Assembly (NCBI GenBank): GCA_027922465.2
Contig: BQMF02000026.1
Location: 1,116,001-1,180,000, forward strand
Origin: Turritopsis dohrnii
Taxonomy: Eukaryota > Cnidaria > Hydrozoa > Anthoathecata > Oceaniidae
Direction of reading: 5' to 3'
Length of the DNA stretch: 64,000 nucleotides
The translations under genes were made by a program, and so were the position numbers. Numbering within the stretch: position 1 is the first letter of the stretch; every line of letters starts with the position of its first letter. Of this stretch, positions 34,090-45,462 are shown piece after piece. The notes under the pieces are model-generated. The model did not search any database. It saw only the letters and a list, made by a program, of their open reading frames with translations, and was not told the DNA's origin.

Positions 34090-35069
34090 TAGGTTATTTC
34101 AAAGTTCGAGCAAGAGCTCTGTCAATTAAATAATGTTTGCAGTTTGTTACAAGTTTCTTGTACTGAAGTTCTTGTCGTGTATTTATAAGCAGCTCATTGA
34201 AGATTTTAAAGGCGTCATTTTGTAGCGAATTTGTAACGATGTCTTCTTGCAACAAAGTACCGTCATTGTACCGAAGCGATCTTGTTTTCTTCTTTTCTTG
34301 AAGTTGCAGTAATCTGGAAGAACATCGTCATATATCGACTTGTGCACAAGTTTTAGGAGTGATAACTGCATTCTTTCTTTCACTGGTAACCAAGTTGAAT
34401 CACATCAGATATGTTGATTGAATGTCACCCCAAGTATTTTCCAAGATGATAGCCGATCGAGGACGGTGTCGTTCAGCCCTAGTTTCAAAACATCTTCTCA
34501 ATGCTTGTGTGGATTTTTCTGAACAGTTTTTAAGGTCAGATACTTTGCAGTGATTATAAAACGTTGTATCGTCAGCGTATTGCAAAATAGTTGACGAGGT
34601 TATGGCATCTTGCATATCAGTGACGTATAGGTTGAAGAGAACAGGGCCCAAGATAGATCCCTGTGGTACTCCAAACATTGCGCATCATCAATCTGAACTT
34701 GTTGCTTGCGATCAGACAAGTAACTTAACAGCATACGTAAAGCTTGCTTTGAAAATCCTAAGTGGTGTAGTTTCGTAATGAGTGTGTCGTACTTTATCGT
34801 ATCAAAAATGCCTTTGAAAAATCTGCGAATACTGCTAACGTGCTAACATTTTTGTTTATGATGTCGTTTTTTATTTTAAGGAGAAGAGTAGTTGTTGAAT
34901 GATTCTTTCTGAATAGTGGATTTATACAACAAATTGGTGTCGATGAAGTTGACGATTTGTTTGCACATAAGTCTTTCGTATATCTTCGATAGCGTAGGCA
35001 AAACAGTGATGGCTCTAAAATCGTCATTATTGTCGGTTGGTACATCGACTTTTGGAACGGGAATAACAA
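34090..35069 (-). pseudogene. LINE-D: decayed RT fragment, opposite orientation
   Basis: Minus-strand pieces: [55 protein letters not shown], then a C-terminal ERMQLSLLKLVHKSIYDD. Several frame breaks, no endonuclease. Faces LINE-C, so the pair forms an imperfect large inverted repeat. Confidence 0.78.
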
Positions 35070-36465
35070 AAAAAAAACATATTTATTAGATAAAGCTTTA
35101 GCCCGACGAATGAAATAATATTTTCTACTATCAATCGATTTTTTTTTTTCGATGTTTGTCTATTCGAATTATTTTTCTACTTACGCTTGCGTATATTACA
35201 CAAAACATATGCATTTCAAGACGAAGAACCATTTGTATAATCGAGGATAATTTCGTCGGGGAAAATTTCGTCATTTTGCAAAATTTTAATACTTGCTTAT
35301 AAATTTCACATTTTCAAAATTTTCGTCGCTTTTCCTCGAGGAAATTATCCCCGATAAATGCTTGAAATAAATGAGTCTACGAAGATATTATTGCAGAGAT
35401 ATGATAGCGGGATATCCATTAAAGGGGCATGTGTGTGACCCGCAGAAACGAAAGATTTTTTTCAAAAATGGTAGAACAAAAACATACAATAACACAATTC
35501 TAGTTCTGAAAAAGGTCACAAAAAGGAAGTATGGATACCTCTCAAGATATCGATCTGGACCATCAGACTGAAGGTAGATAGTTGAATAATTTCATGTGGC
35601 TTTTGGTTTAATAAATAGTGAAGTTTTGGATTGTGCTTTGAAATAAATTGTTAAAAAATATAAGAACAAAAAGGCATAATGGTTGCAGAATCTCTAAAAT
35701 CATCTACTACATGTATACAAACTGTACCCATATTGAACCAGGTGAAGGTACCTCAACATCTACTTAATTATCTATGTAAATGACTCCTCAAATAACTAAA
35801 TCAATAAGAAAATGTTTTGATATGAAAAGGAGGAGGAGGAGAAGGAGGAGTAGTATATTAAAAAGATACATGTGCCCAATGACTTCATCAATAATATTAA
35901 GTATGTAAATATTTAGACATTTTTAATAAAAGAACCCATTTTAAATAATACATAGATTGGAAAATCTTATCAGTCATCTATGAAATTTTGTAAATATGCA
36001 ATTTTATAGAGGCATTTTTCTTCTGTAAAATTTCCTCACAGGATACTCTCCTGGAAATTCGTGAGCCATTCATGATCTGGAATTTTCAAGAAACTTCTAG
36101 CTCATACCACCTGACTAAAAGGGTTTTCTATTGGAACCCGACAAAGTAATTATGCATATATAAATTATCAGTACCGTAAAGCTGGGTGACTTCGATCAAT
36201 TTTCAGTGCACAATTTTACATTACCTAATCTTGTTGTTCCAGAGAAATAATCTGATCTTTCCTTGAAAAGAACAAAATCAATTTTGGGGTGACTTTGATC
36301 AGTTAATGAGAAACGCCAAATTATATACTTATAATTAGATTTGGCAGTGTTATTTTATATCTTCTTATCTACAATAGTGTGTGACACATTTAACTTAGAG
36401 AGTGATGGTTTTTTAAAAAAAATTTACAGTCAAAATCTTTTTAATCATGGTCATATAGCAACTAG
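35070..36465. other. Intergenic AT-rich stretch, no gene recognised
   Basis: A weak inverted pair around GGATAATTTCGTCGGGGAAAA and CCTCGAGGAAATTATCCCC (35244-35360) suggests an eroded element. A 66-codon frame at 35371-35571 has no recognisable features. Confidence 0.4.
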
Positions 36466-36468
36466 TAA

Positions 36469-38915
36469 GGGATCGTCTCCAAATTATAAGCGATATAATA
36501 AGCGCTTTTTAGCGGATTTACGCTAGCGATTTTCGGAAAAAGCGCTTAACGAATCGCTTACTTTAATATTTAAGCGATTTGTACAAACTATCAAACAAAT
36601 TTTCAATTATTTAAATCGTTTATTTTTCGCTTATAATTCGCTTATCGGCAAAAATCGATAAAAATCCGCTAAACTCAATCACTTAAGCACTTAAATCGCT
36701 TTTCCATTTCACATGAATCACTTTTCCGCTTCACACGAATCGCTTATGAATCGTTTTTTGATTCTATATCACTCACTCAAGTGTTGATTAAAATTCTGAT
36801 TAACATTCCCTCCAAGGAATATACCAAAATATCGATCGAACAACTCAAAAAAGATTTGTAAGGGGCGGTTCCTATTGGTAGTAGCTTTAAAACAAACTTT
36901 TTAAAATTTTTTTCTTAAACTGAATGTGAACCATGTTCATTTACTACGGTAGAACAACTTAAACAAAAAAGAGTTATAGCAGACGGTTTCTATTTGTAGC
37001 AACCTGAGAACAAACTGTTGTTCCTTTTATCTCTAACTGAATAAGAACCAGGTAATCAGTTCATTATTAAACACTAACGCGTGCTACCTGTAATTATACA
37101 TCCGTCACATTGAGTTTTCAAAATAATGCTGAAGTCGCGATAACAACAACATCTTTTGAGTGTGTAGACATCTTTATCAATAAAAAAATGTTTTTCATTA
37201 ACTTTTTATTTTTATTTGGCAAAATAACAATCTATATACTAATACGCGCTGTGCATACCACTTTTTTCACGCTTTCACTCTCTAAAATTTCGGGTCGTTT
37301 TTGCGGTCACTTTTTCATAAAGGTGTTTAAGACCACGGTTAATATTTTTCTACGATTAGTATTAGGGGAAAACATTGCATTGCATTTAATCGTTTCAAAT
37401 GTTTTGATTATTCGCGAGATCAAGAAACAATAGACAGCAACGAAAGTATTGCGCGAAGATTTATTAATGTTTTTAGGGTAAGTACGCTTTAGAAGTTTTT
37501 TGTTTGTTTGTTTTGTTTTTCTTATAGAATTAATAGGGTTTCTACGTCATTACTTTTCAAATAATACGCGATTGAGGAAATGAATATCATGGTTTTTAAT
37601 CATGACGCTCTGGATTCGTAAAGAAAATCGCAATTGTTTACGATTCACATTTTGGCACTTTTACGACTTTCGCGTTTGGCCTTTATTTACATTGGGGTGT
37701 GGATTCCATAAACAGTTACAGCGATTTTAATCTTTTTGTTGTTTACCTGTACGCACAATTTATTTTTACTACTGCATATATCGTATCGTGAAAGATTTAT
37801 TACGAATATGTTGATGTGTTTCGGATCTTCTGATTAAAAAGTTTTTTTGTTCATAACTCCAGTGTTGAACTAAATATGCTTTAGCCGGAATACCTAGAGA
37901 TTTTTAATTAAAAGAGTGAAGAGTGTTTTTTTCTGTATTGACGTTAGATATCTTTAATCAAGGGGAACCATTGCATTGCATCTTCAATTTAAAAAGTGAA
38001 AAAAGTGGATGCACAGCGCGTATTTTTATTTTTGATGAATTAAAACCCGTGTTCTACACGCTGTTCTACACGGGATACTAAGTTCTAAACATTCTACATC
38101 CAAACTTTATCTTTATCATACCAAAATTCATTATACTAAGCCTTTCTCTCTGTTCAACTCACATAGATTAAAACCTGTAAAAACTTTTTACACGGGTTAC
38201 TAGTTAGATATAATACTCCCGGTTATGTTCCAACTTCGAAAACTGGCCCATGGGAATATGAAAAATATAAACATACATAGACGTTGAATGAAACAAAACG
38301 TAGTGAGTAGGTGACAAGACAAACTTGAAAAATGTAAACATTCCATTTCACTGTTATTGTAAAGGGAGCTGGAGACTAAGAGGCTTTTTAATTTCATTGA
38401 ATAACATGAAAACGAGTCCTGCTGGTACCACTTATGTTTTCATATTCTTTCGTTAGGTGAACAATAGAATTCATATTACGAAGGAAATTTCAAAATTACC
38501 TTAGCAACGGTGGCCGTTCTCCCTAGCAACAAAAAATTGGTGAATAATCAATTAATATGACTAAGTTATCCTTCGTTGTCAATTGAGCACGGAAACTAAT
38601 ATAATAAGTTGAGCATGTTTTAGTTCATATAAATAGTTCATATAAATCTGAAACATCTGAAAAATAAGAGAAACAAGAGAAATACATGCATGTAAAAACA
38701 AAATATTTCCAAATAAAGTATTTTTCAAAATCGATCAATTCGCTTAAAATCGCTTACGCAAATCGATTAACATTCGCTTATAGGAAATTTGGTTAAATTT
38801 AATCGCTTATATTCTAACGATTTGATTCACATTACATTCGTTTACAATCGCTAAATAAAAAAATCATAAGCGATGAAATTAAGCGAATTTTAATCGATAT
38901 TTTGGAGACGATCCC
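36469..38915. mobile_element. Harbinger-like non-autonomous element with many AAGCG/CGCTT subterminal motifs
   Basis: Inverted ends GGGATCGTCTCCAAA are flanked by TAA on both sides (36466-36468 and 38916-38918), the TWA-type 3-bp duplication typical of PIF/Harbinger. The outer 350 bp at the left and 200 bp at the right are dense in TAAGCG/CGCTTA and AATCG motifs. No transposase is recognised. The interior carries other repeats, including ones shared with 38919-40976 and 44870-45180. Removing it rejoins a copy of the roughly 560-bp repeat at ACTAGTAACCC. Confidence 0.78.
38310..38630 (+). repeat. Interspersed repeat of about 310 bp, inverted relative to 44870-45180
   Basis: The sequence from TTGAAAAATGTAAACATTCC through GGTACCACTTATGTTTTCAT to AAGTTGAGCATGTT matches the reverse complement of 44870-45180 with scattered differences. 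It is a shared cargo of two different mobile elements. Confidence 0.8.
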
Positions 38916-38918
38916 TAA

Positions 38919-39497
38919 CCCAGGTAAAACATTTTTACCACATCTAACTTCGAAAAGGATATATGCAAATCCTGTGTCGAGAAAAGGTGACAAAAAATAT
39001 CATCAAGGTGTGCAAACCCTGTAACGAAAAATTAAACCATGGAATCGTAAGTGGAAAGTGTATCCATGCTGTAGAGCTCGAAAAACTGAGCAAAAAAATG
39101 TATGGGATCATTTCGCTACGACCAACCGTTGCAAAGTTATCGTCAATCAAAGATATTGATGATGTCATAGCCGCAGTACCAAATGAAATTTAGGCCCAAA
39201 TTTTGTGTCACCCCATCACCCGTAATGCAGACCCTAAAAAACACGTCAGTTATCCCTAGTGGTTCTCGAGATATTTCCCCAAGAACGTCGCATTCGATTA
39301 GGGATGCAATGCAATGATTCCCCATAATAGATTAAAAAACTGACGTCATGGCACGTGCTACTATATAATAATCGTAAAAAAACGCATGGCCTAACGAAAA
39401 ATATGACCACGATTAAGAAGATTTTGACAGTAAAATTCAACAAAATTTATCACTGTCTAAAATAAAAGTGTGACACACACTTGCTATTATATAAAAG
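38919..39497 (+). repeat. R repeat, copy 1 (about 560 bp)
   Basis: Begins CCCAGGTAAAACATTTTTAC and contains a reading frame with VELEKLSKKMYG, SLRPTVAKLSS and VIAAVPNEI ending at 39193. A block reading ATGACCACGATTAAGAAG lies downstream. The next unit follows in tandem. Similar GTAAAAANTTTTTAC hairpins mark each unit start. Confidence 0.75.
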
Positions 39498-40058
39498 ACT
39501 AGTATCTCGCGTAAAAGTTTTTTACGACTTTAATTTCGAAAAGGATGTGCAAGAACCCCTCATTCTCGTGTGCGAACCCCGTGACGAAAATTGCAATTAC
39601 GGAATTGGGACTGGAAAATGTACCCAGGTTGTAGAGCTTGAAAAACTGAGCAAAAAAATGTATGGGATTGTTTCGCTACGACCAACCGTTGCAGAGATAT
39701 CCTCGGTCAAAGATTTTAATGACGTCATAGCCGCAGTACCAAATAAAATTTAGGCCCAAATGTTGCGTCACCCCATCACCCGTGTTGCCGACCCTAAAAA
39801 ACGTCAGTTATCCCTATTGATTCTTGAGATATTTCCCCAAAAACGTTGCGTTCGATTGGGGATGCAATGCAATGATTCCCCCGTGATGCGATAAAAATAA
39901 CTGACGTCACGCCGCGTGCTATTATACTAATCGTCAATATTATCAATGGTCTAACGAAAAAATGACCACGATTAAGAAGATTTTGACCGTAAATTTGAGA
40001 AAAAACCAACACTCTCTAAGTTAAATGTGTTACACACGCACGCGGATTAGTATAAGTA
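39498..40058 (+). repeat. R repeat, copy 2 (561 bp)
   Basis: Tandem copy of 38919-39497 with the same landmarks: ACTAGTATC start, GTAAAAGTTTTTTAC hairpin, the VELEKLSKKMYG frame (ending 39753), GACGTCATAGCCGCAGTACC and ATGACCACGATTAAGAAG. Several changes from copy 1 alter residues, so strong purifying selection on the frame is not obvious. Confidence 0.75.
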
Positions 40059-40558
40059 GATTAGTAACCCGTGTAAAAAATTTTTACAGATTTTAATTCT
40101 TGAAAATGACGTCTCAAAAATGGTGTCGAAAAATTAATTTACAAAATGACAAACAGAAAGTGTGTTAGTGTTGTAGTCACCACTTCATCAATAACGCGGA
40201 CCATAAAACTACGAGTTATTTTCTTAGAGGTTTTAAAGATGTTTTCCAAATAACTTCGAGTCTAATTTAGGAGTCATTGCGATGGTTCCCCTGATTTTAA
40301 AGATCCACTTAAACAGACACAACCTAGATAAAACATTTTTCCAAGTCTGCAATGGGGCGTAGAACAAAAAATATTGTTTTACTTGGAAGATCTGAAACCC
40401 ATCAAAAATAATATATACGCGCTGTCGCTATAATATGACCACGATTAAGAAGATTTTGACCGTGAAAAACGACCCGAAACATTCACTCTCTAAACTAAAA
40501 ACTAGATGCACAGCGCATATTAGAATATAGATAGTTAGACCACGCAAGACATATCACG
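40059..40558 (+). repeat. R repeat, copy 3, degenerate
   Basis: Retains the unit start TTAGTAACCCGTGTAAAAAA and the ATGACCACGATTAAGAAG block (about 40436) but has lost the reading frame. CGCTGT and CACAGCG blocks flank the latter, as inside the Harbinger-like element. Confidence 0.6.
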
Positions 40559-40976
40559 ATTAGTATAATAGCATATGGTATTTGACGTCAGTTTTTTTTA
40601 TTGTCACGGGAAATCATAATTGCATCCCCAATAGAACGCGACTTTTTGGGGAAATATCTCGGGAGCTAATAGTGATAACTGACGTTTTTTGGGATCCGCG
40701 ATACGGTTGATGGGGTGACGCAACATTTGGGCCAAAATTTTATTTGGTGCTGTGGCTATGACATCATCAAAATCTTTGACCAACGATATCTTTGCAATGG
40801 TTGGTCGAAGCAAAACAATCTCATACATTTTTTTATCAGTTTTTGGAGCTCTACAACATGGGCACCGTATCCAATTCCCAAATTGAAATTTTCATCACCG
40901 GGAAAGGCAAATAAAACACGTCCTTTTCAATGTTAAACTCTGTAAAAAATTTTACCTGGGTTACTAGTTATTGCAA
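40559..40976 (-). repeat. R repeat, inverted copy 4
   Basis: On the minus strand this repeats the unit start (ACCCAGGTAAAATTTTTTAC), the SLRP-type frame block (LLRPTIAKIS; VIATAPNKI) and the GTGACGCAACATTTGGGCC region, in inverted order relative to copies 1-2. Confidence 0.75.
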
Positions 40977-43332
40977 TATTTGACATCCGTGATGAATGTT
41001 CGGTCCGTAAGATTAGCGAATATTAGTAGAACAAAAGATATATATTCACAATGGTCACACATTGTGACTCTCGTAAATATGAAACAAAATTAACATAAAT
41101 CGTTGCTAAAAGACATTTGTAACAACAAAAGTTCAGTTTAAACACAATCACATATAATAGATTTAATTTGTTATGGTAGAACAAAGCATTTATTGATGCA
41201 TTATACGTTCTAAATGTTCTTACGCAGAATTAACAACTTTTGAGACATAGAAAATACATTTATTTAAATCTCTTTTGTGAAGTCTTAAATGCCCCATGAG
41301 AAACGCGGACATGTAATTAATTGCCGATATAAAACATTTGGGTTTTCGTGTTTTTGGCCTCTATACTTCAAATATCAACTGAAAAAGTCCAGGCAAGTTT
41401 CTCAGGCCTCAAAATTTCATGGTAACGATCCTTCTGTTACCCAATTGTTACAGTGATAGCATCATCTAGGAAAACGAATTTCCATTTCCATTTATAGAGG
41501 ATAAAACAGTTGGATCACTGAGATGATAACAACATAAAATGAAATAAAATGATAAATCAAATGAAAACAACAACACCCTTTAACTTAAACGGACTCATTT
41601 AGCTTTCATTCGTCACTCAGCTGGCGCTTTTCGGTAACAACGGAACCAAAATGGCGGTACCCATTCATTAATGAACTACACCATTTCCGTTACTGATATA
41701 ATACAGAAACAAAGTATAGTTTACGTGAAAGTTTGAACTTTCAAGGCCTGACTCTTGAATATGGCTTAGAGCGATGACCAATCTGAGCGGTGAAATTTTG
41801 ATGTTTTTCGTAATTAATTTTGGAAGAAATTGATCATTCCACTTGAAGATGATTCTGACGATATTTCACAATAGCAATAATAAGTCTCCCGCTGATTGAA
41901 GTAACCCCGTTTTATGGTAACCATCAGTATTAACTTAATCAAAATATATACCATTTTTAAATAGTTATAAAAATTTTATGTCTAATTAATCATTAATTTG
42001 CGGTGATTGACAATGGACACACTTTCTCATGGCGAATAATAACATGCACCATGAGATAATAGGAAACATAAAACACATTATTGGGAACTCTCCTGAGCAT
42101 AAAAATACTGATTCTCAAACCAGGTGAGTTCAATAAATACAGATCTCACAAAACCATCAACAAACAAGGAAGATAAATAAAGTAAAATGCTTATTCAAGC
42201 TAAAAATTACATTCTTGAATGAAGAAACTTTTTGTAGCAATAAGTGAGTTATATTTGAAAGTTTTTGTTTTGAAATAGTTAACAACCAGATAACCATCCT
42301 ATGAGAATCAAAATAGCTTGGATACCCATGTAAAGAATCCATCGTATGAATCGGTTAATTTCAATTGAAAACTTGTAGGCCTCTTTTTGTGCTAGAAACC
42401 ATCATATCACCCTTAATTGTTGGTGGACTAATGGAACCTTCTTAATAAAGACAGAGTCACTGTTATTGCCTCTGCAGCGAGCGAAGCATAGTAGTTTCAC
42501 AAGATAAATGAAAGTCAGTTTTCGATTTTGTTCATCATCTTCATCCTCCAACTTTTCGTGTTACTGTTACACGGTGGTATACAATTATTAGCTGACTTTT
42601 TTCCCCTTTCAAAGCATGATACTGTAGTAGATGGGAGACAGAATGTTTTTTCGTAAAAGTTAGTTTTTTTATTTTGGCTCTTACACAATTTCTTTAAAAA
42701 AATCTTATTTTGATTATAAAATACATATCCATGGTTGCAGTTCACTTATTTCTTTTGTTTCTTTTGTTTCTAGTCTATACTTTCTGATATTACTGGTTAA
42801 GCCTTATTGACACTCTTTAAAAGGTATATTAGCATTAGCGTGACTTAGGCCTAACAGATAACAAAAAGTAACAAAGGTTTATGCAGATTTTCAGCTGCGT
42901 AAGCACATCTATTTGGTTTGCATATTCCAAATTAGTGTAGCCACCGCTACACTATTCCACAAGGTTACACATTAAACAATTCGTTGTATTGTAAAACTTA
43001 GATATTTACACTTAAGTTTGTGATTTTCTTCACTGCAAACATATACTTTGATCAGGATTATATTTGAAATATTGTGTATCTTGCCATGAATAAAAGACTG
43101 GCTTTGTCAAAATATTTAAAGTATGCCACTATCAGGCCCAAAAACATTTTTACTAAAATCCTTAAATTACAAAATGTTTGGGCGGAAAGTTTTCTTTGTA
43201 TATATAGCTTGCTGTGTGTATAAATTTGAAAGCTTGAGCGTGGGGGCATTTTTAGCCTAATCTAGTAAACTTTATTTGTTTGTATTTTTCTTCTTCAGAA
43301 TTTACGAAGTTCTTTTGTTTTTGTTTTGACAG
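40977..43332. other. Intergenic; should contain the unseen first exon and promoter of MARCHF6
   Basis: No repeat or coding exon was recognised. The MARCHF6 RING-CH exon starts at 43333 with phase 1, so a short coding exon ending in G before a GT donor should lie upstream, but I could not identify it. Confidence 0.4.
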
Positions 43333-45424
43333 ACATTTGCAGAGTATGCCGAATGGAAGCTACACCTGAAAAAACTTTGTATTATCCATGTCTATGTACT
43401 GGCAGTATAAAATATATTCACCAAGAGTGGTAAACAATTATTGATTAGGTCTTAATTTCACATCATCTTGATCATTTCTTCTTGTGAAACTGTTGTTTTT
43501 TTAGTTTAGTGCAATGGCTAAATCACAGCAAAAAGGAGTAAGTGACTTGTGAAATAATTTAAGGAGTATGAAAATGTTTGATGTTCCACAATGTAATCAA
43601 ATAAATAAATAAATAAATGTGATTTTTATGATTTCATAGATATTGCGAGCTTTGCAACCACAAATTCATCTTCAAACCAGGTCTGCCACATTATGTGTTT
43701 TTACTATTATTTGTGGCAATAGTTTTTCCAATTAAATTCAAGTTGCTTTATATTTTTATGGTTGTAGTATATTCTCCTGACATGCCAAAATCTATACCGT
43801 TACATGAGTTGTTGCAAGGGCTGGGCCGAAACATTGTGAGAGGATTAAGATTTTGGCTACATTACACGTTAGTGGTGGTGGCATGGCTTGGAATTGTTCC
43901 ATTGACAGCCTGTAAGTATAAATTTTTAGAATTATTAACAAAGATTGCAAAGGAAAGTTAATTAATCCCCAAATCATAATTGAACTGTGTAGAACAGGAT
44001 TCATAGGAACAATATTCTCGAAAGACCAATTTTGTATGTTCTTGTCACTGTTGGGTTACAAGGGGATACAAATTACAGTGTTTGTTACAACAAACCAATT
44101 TTTCTATTTCTTACTTTAGTTCGAATATACAAGTGTCTTTTTTCTGGATCTGTGCACTCATTAATCACACTGCCCATGGATATGCTATCTCTGTAAGTAC
44201 TTCTAACAAAATTGACTTCCCGTTACCAACTATTCCAAAGACCTTCACTTTTTTTTTCGAATGATGTGATTACTAAAAATCAAAGTCATTTACTGAATCA
44301 GATCTTGATCAAAGTGAAAATTTGTGCTGAATATTTGTTTTTTAGAGAAAATATTTTTGTTGACTGTTTACTTGGAGCTGTTGTTGTTGCATTTTCTGTT
44401 GGTGGGTTTATATTGCTGCTCTGGTTAAGAGAGCAAGTTGTTATACATGGTGGTCCTGACTGGTTAAATAATCAAGACCAAGAGGTGGAAGTCTTTCAGT
44501 TTGATGCTGTTATACGAAACCTGTTTGTTAACCGGGTAATAATATCCTGTTGAAGTTTTGAAATCTGTTTTCTTTTATGCAGTCACAAAACTGGTGTCAT
44601 GTTTCGAAAATTGATTGTTTAACCAGCGCTGCAAATAACGGGCGGTCAGCAGTCAATGACCGGCGATATAAGGCACTTGATCATGTATTTTTTCTTATGG
44701 TTGATCAACTTGACCGGTCAAAATTAATTTTATTGATACAAAAGGACCATCAGATTTTGTTAAATACGATGATTGCTTGATAGCAAGGGATAGCGATCGC
44801 TATAATGCTCCAAGACGCGCTTTTAATCGTGCTCAAAGATACTCTTTAAAAACATGCTCAACCATTTATGAGCTAGAACATGCTCAACTTATTATATTAG
44901 TTTCAGTGCTCAATTGACAACGAAGGATCAACTTAGGTGTATTAATTGATTGTTCACCAATTTGTTGTTGCTAGGGAGAATGGCCACCGTTGCTAAGGTA
45001 ATTTTGAAATTTCCTTCACTATATGAATTCTATTGTTCACCTAACGAAAGAATATGAAAACATAAGTGGTACCAGCAGGACTCGTTTTCGTGTTATTCGG
45101 TGAAATTAAATAGCCTCTTAGTTTCCAGTTTCCCTTTACAATAACAATGAAATAGAATGTTTACATTTTTCAAGTTTGACTTTACCGGCAAAATAGCCAT
45201 GTGACCGACAGATTTTGACTTTTAATGATCACGATGACCGGCTGGTGTAAAAAAATTATTTGCAGCGCTGATTGTTTGGTTTCTTTACCTTTCTTGAAAA
45301 ATATTCACAATAACAGAAGTTACGAGTAGAATATTTTCTTTACAAATCATTCAGAATAATGTTCAAGTGGATCAGCAACAACAGAATCAACATCAGCCCC
45401 ATCAACAACAACATCAACAAAATC

Positions 45425-45462
<38 letters not shown>

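Noticed and set aside
37110..37433. 107-codon hydrophobic frame
   Set aside because: Lies within repeated sequence shared with other R-family units and is open mainly from AT-rich composition.
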